The notes beneath the pieces were generated by a model. The model was not told the origin of the DNA. It saw only the letters and a list, made by a program, of their open reading frames with translations, and made no database searches. Position numbers and translations under genes: made by a program. A stretch of 6,122 nt of DNA from NCBI GenBank assembly GCA_900754145.1, contig CAAEBW010000163.1, forward strand, positions 1 through 6,122, given 5' to 3'. The DNA is from Clostridia bacterium (GTDB taxonomy: Bacteria > Bacillota > Clostridia > Oscillospirales > Acutalibacteraceae). Positions 5,016 through 6,122 of this stretch are shown one piece after another; the stretch's first letter is position 1; the number at the start of each line of letters is the position of its first letter.

Positions 5016-6122
5016 TTATGGCTTGCAATTTTTAAGTACCGCTGTTTCGGAAAAATTATGACCTCCGAAATCGTTATTTTCAATGCAGAACCCCTTTACT
5101 GAGGACATATATATCGCTTTATTCCGTACATCCTTAAATACATTATTTTTTACGGTGATGTTGCTGTGAATTGGCTGTTCGGTCTGCTGTGAGCCGTCGT
5201 GAGAGGTTTTGACCGAGATTACGGCATTGGCTTCATTATTTCCGACAAAGCCGCATTTTTGGAATGTGCAATTTTCTATAAGCACATTTTTAACAGGACT
5301 CATTTCGTGCCACACAACTATATCGGGAGCCATTAAAATCGCGGGAAGAGACATTCCGAAAAATTTGCAGCTTCTGACCGTAATGTTTTCGGTCTGGAAC
5401 AAAAGCGCACGGGCGCGGCTGTTCCTTACCTCGCAGTTTTCAACGAGTATTTCGGCATTATAGAAGGTATTTGCAACCACATCGCCGACCTCCGCCTTGC
5501 CCTCGCAAACGGAGTAATAAACCCTGCTGTCCTCAAATTTTTCGACAATTATGCTTCCCTTTTTAACAAAAGATGTATCGTATACGGCGATAACATCCCC
5601 TTTGCGGCACCAGTTTTTATCCATAGGAATATCAAATCTTTTATTTATTACCTTAATACTGCCGCCGTCAGCCTTTGTGATAAATCCCGCGGTGGAATGA
5701 ATATTAAGCGCGTCATCGCCCAAGCCGTCAAAGAAGCAGTCCTTTATTGTAACAGAGCCGCCGACGCCCAAAAGATGTATTCCGTCAATATTTGACGCCA
5801 TTAAGCGGTTACTGCCCTTCGGACGCTCGACGCGGTATCGTTCAATGCGGAAATTTTCACACCTCGGAAAGGCGACAATCATATACCCAGCCGAGGAATA
5901 AGCCGTAATATCCAGTATTGAAACATTTTTGCAGTTTTCAAAGGTTATCGCGGAATTCCTAAGATAATTAAAATTACCAAGTCCGAATCTAAAGCATATA
6001 CGCTCGCCCAAAGGAAGATTTGCTATTTTTTTACGCAGATTTTCACTGCCGAAAATCCTCACCTCGCCGTTTTCCAAGACCTCATAAGGGCTTTTTTCAT
6101 AGCTTGCGAGGATATAATCGGG
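5016..6122 (-). CDS. GH110-like right-handed parallel beta-helix protein (alpha-galactosidase-like), 5' end beyond the window
   Basis: Probable carbohydrate-active enzyme of the GH110 type, or a close non-classified relative, cleaving terminal alpha-linked galactose or a similar sugar. Residues are numbered from 6122. Seen: beta-helix repeats of the form NVxIxNCxF through most of the chain, e.g. VTIKDCFFDGLGDDALNIH (124-142) and NVLIENCTF (279-287). A different stretch (about 148-217) including GDVIAVYD (175-182) looks like the beta-barrel insertion known in GH110. D113 (NIDGIH) and D136-D137 (GLGDD) match in sequence and spacing the Asp residues I recall as catalytic in GH110 (321, 344, 345). 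RARALLFQTEN (236-246) resembles the family's RARGxLxxT. The frame stays open to the edge (15 codons beyond a TTG at 6075-6077), so that TTG is not taken as the start; about 200 or more N-terminal residues, including any signal peptide, are probably missing. It converges on the regulator, so it belongs to a different transcript from the isomerase operon. Fold confident, family likely, substrate unproven. Confidence 0.8.
   Translation of the reverse strand, partial: PDYILASYEKSPYEVLENGEVRIFGSENLRKKIANLPLGERICFRFGLGNFNYLRNSAITFENCKNVSILDITAYSSAGYMIVAFPRCENFRIERYRVERPKGSNRLMASNIDGIHLLGVGGSVTIKDCFFDGLGDDALNIHSTAGFITKADGGSIKVINKRFDIPMDKNWCRKGDVIAVYDTSFVKKGSIIVEKFEDSRVYYSVCEGKAEVGDVVANTFYNAEILVENCEVRNSRARALLFQTENITVRSCKFFGMSLPAILMAPDIVVWHEMSPVKNVLIENCTFQKCGFVGNNEANAVISVKTSHDGSQQTEQPIHSNITVKNNVFKDVRNKAIYMSSVKGFCIENNDFGGHNFSETAVLKNCKP

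Noticed and set aside
6075..6077. TTG as the start codon of the beta-helix protein
   Set aside because: The frame stays open upstream to the window edge, no ribosome site precedes the TTG, and the homologous enzymes are considerably longer at the N-terminus, so the gene is treated as partial.

Overview
The window looks like a piece of an anaerobic Firmicutes chromosome, probably a gut or rumen Clostridia lineage. This is inferred from strong AGGAGG-type ribosome binding sites, a consensus sigma-A promoter in an AT-rich gap, cysteine-rich proteins, an Fe-S redox protein paired with a flavoprotein, and an RpiR-type sugar-phosphate regulator. No rRNA or other marker gene is present, so the taxonomy is tentative. 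No RNA genes, CRISPR arrays, insertion sequences or att sites were seen.

Left part (5-3970, minus strand): a tight three-gene operon, transcribed right to left. The first gene (2567-3970) encodes a sugar isomerase of the L-fucose/L-arabinose isomerase fold with recognisable metal ligands. After 20 bp comes an FAD-binding oxidoreductase of the FAD_binding_4 / VAO superfamily (1110-2546), whose active-site residues resemble alkyl-DHAP synthase more than glycolate oxidase. After 16 bp comes a two-cluster [4Fe-4S] protein of HdrD/GlcF-like layout (5-1093), whose cysteine-rich CCG modules have lost nearly all their ligand cysteines. The last two probably form a dehydrogenase in which the flavoprotein oxidises a substrate and the Fe-S protein carries the electrons.

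Middle (3971-4135): a 165-bp divergent control region. It holds a near-perfect extended -10 promoter for the regulator, a weaker candidate promoter for the operon, a 19-bp perfect palindrome over the regulator's expected transcription start, and a second 15/17 copy of its core centred 51 bp away. A cre-like sequence overlaps the operon's candidate -35 region. The divergent gene (4136-4975, plus strand) encodes an RpiR/MurR-family regulator with an N-terminal HTH and a C-terminal SIS domain, the obvious candidate for binding the palindromes in response to a sugar phosphate.

Right part (5016 to the edge, minus strand): a right-handed parallel beta-helix protein, converging on the regulator and cut by the right window edge. 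Its sequence resembles GH110 alpha-1,3-galactosidases, including an Asp and an Asp-Asp pair in the expected places.

Taken together, the locus reads as a regulated carbohydrate-utilisation module: a glycosidase-like protein nearby, a sugar isomerase, a redox pair acting on a sugar-derived alcohol or hydroxy acid, and a sugar-phosphate-sensing regulator. The substrate cannot be read from the sequence. The combination of isomerase and redox pair with two non-canonical redox subunits is the most unusual aspect.
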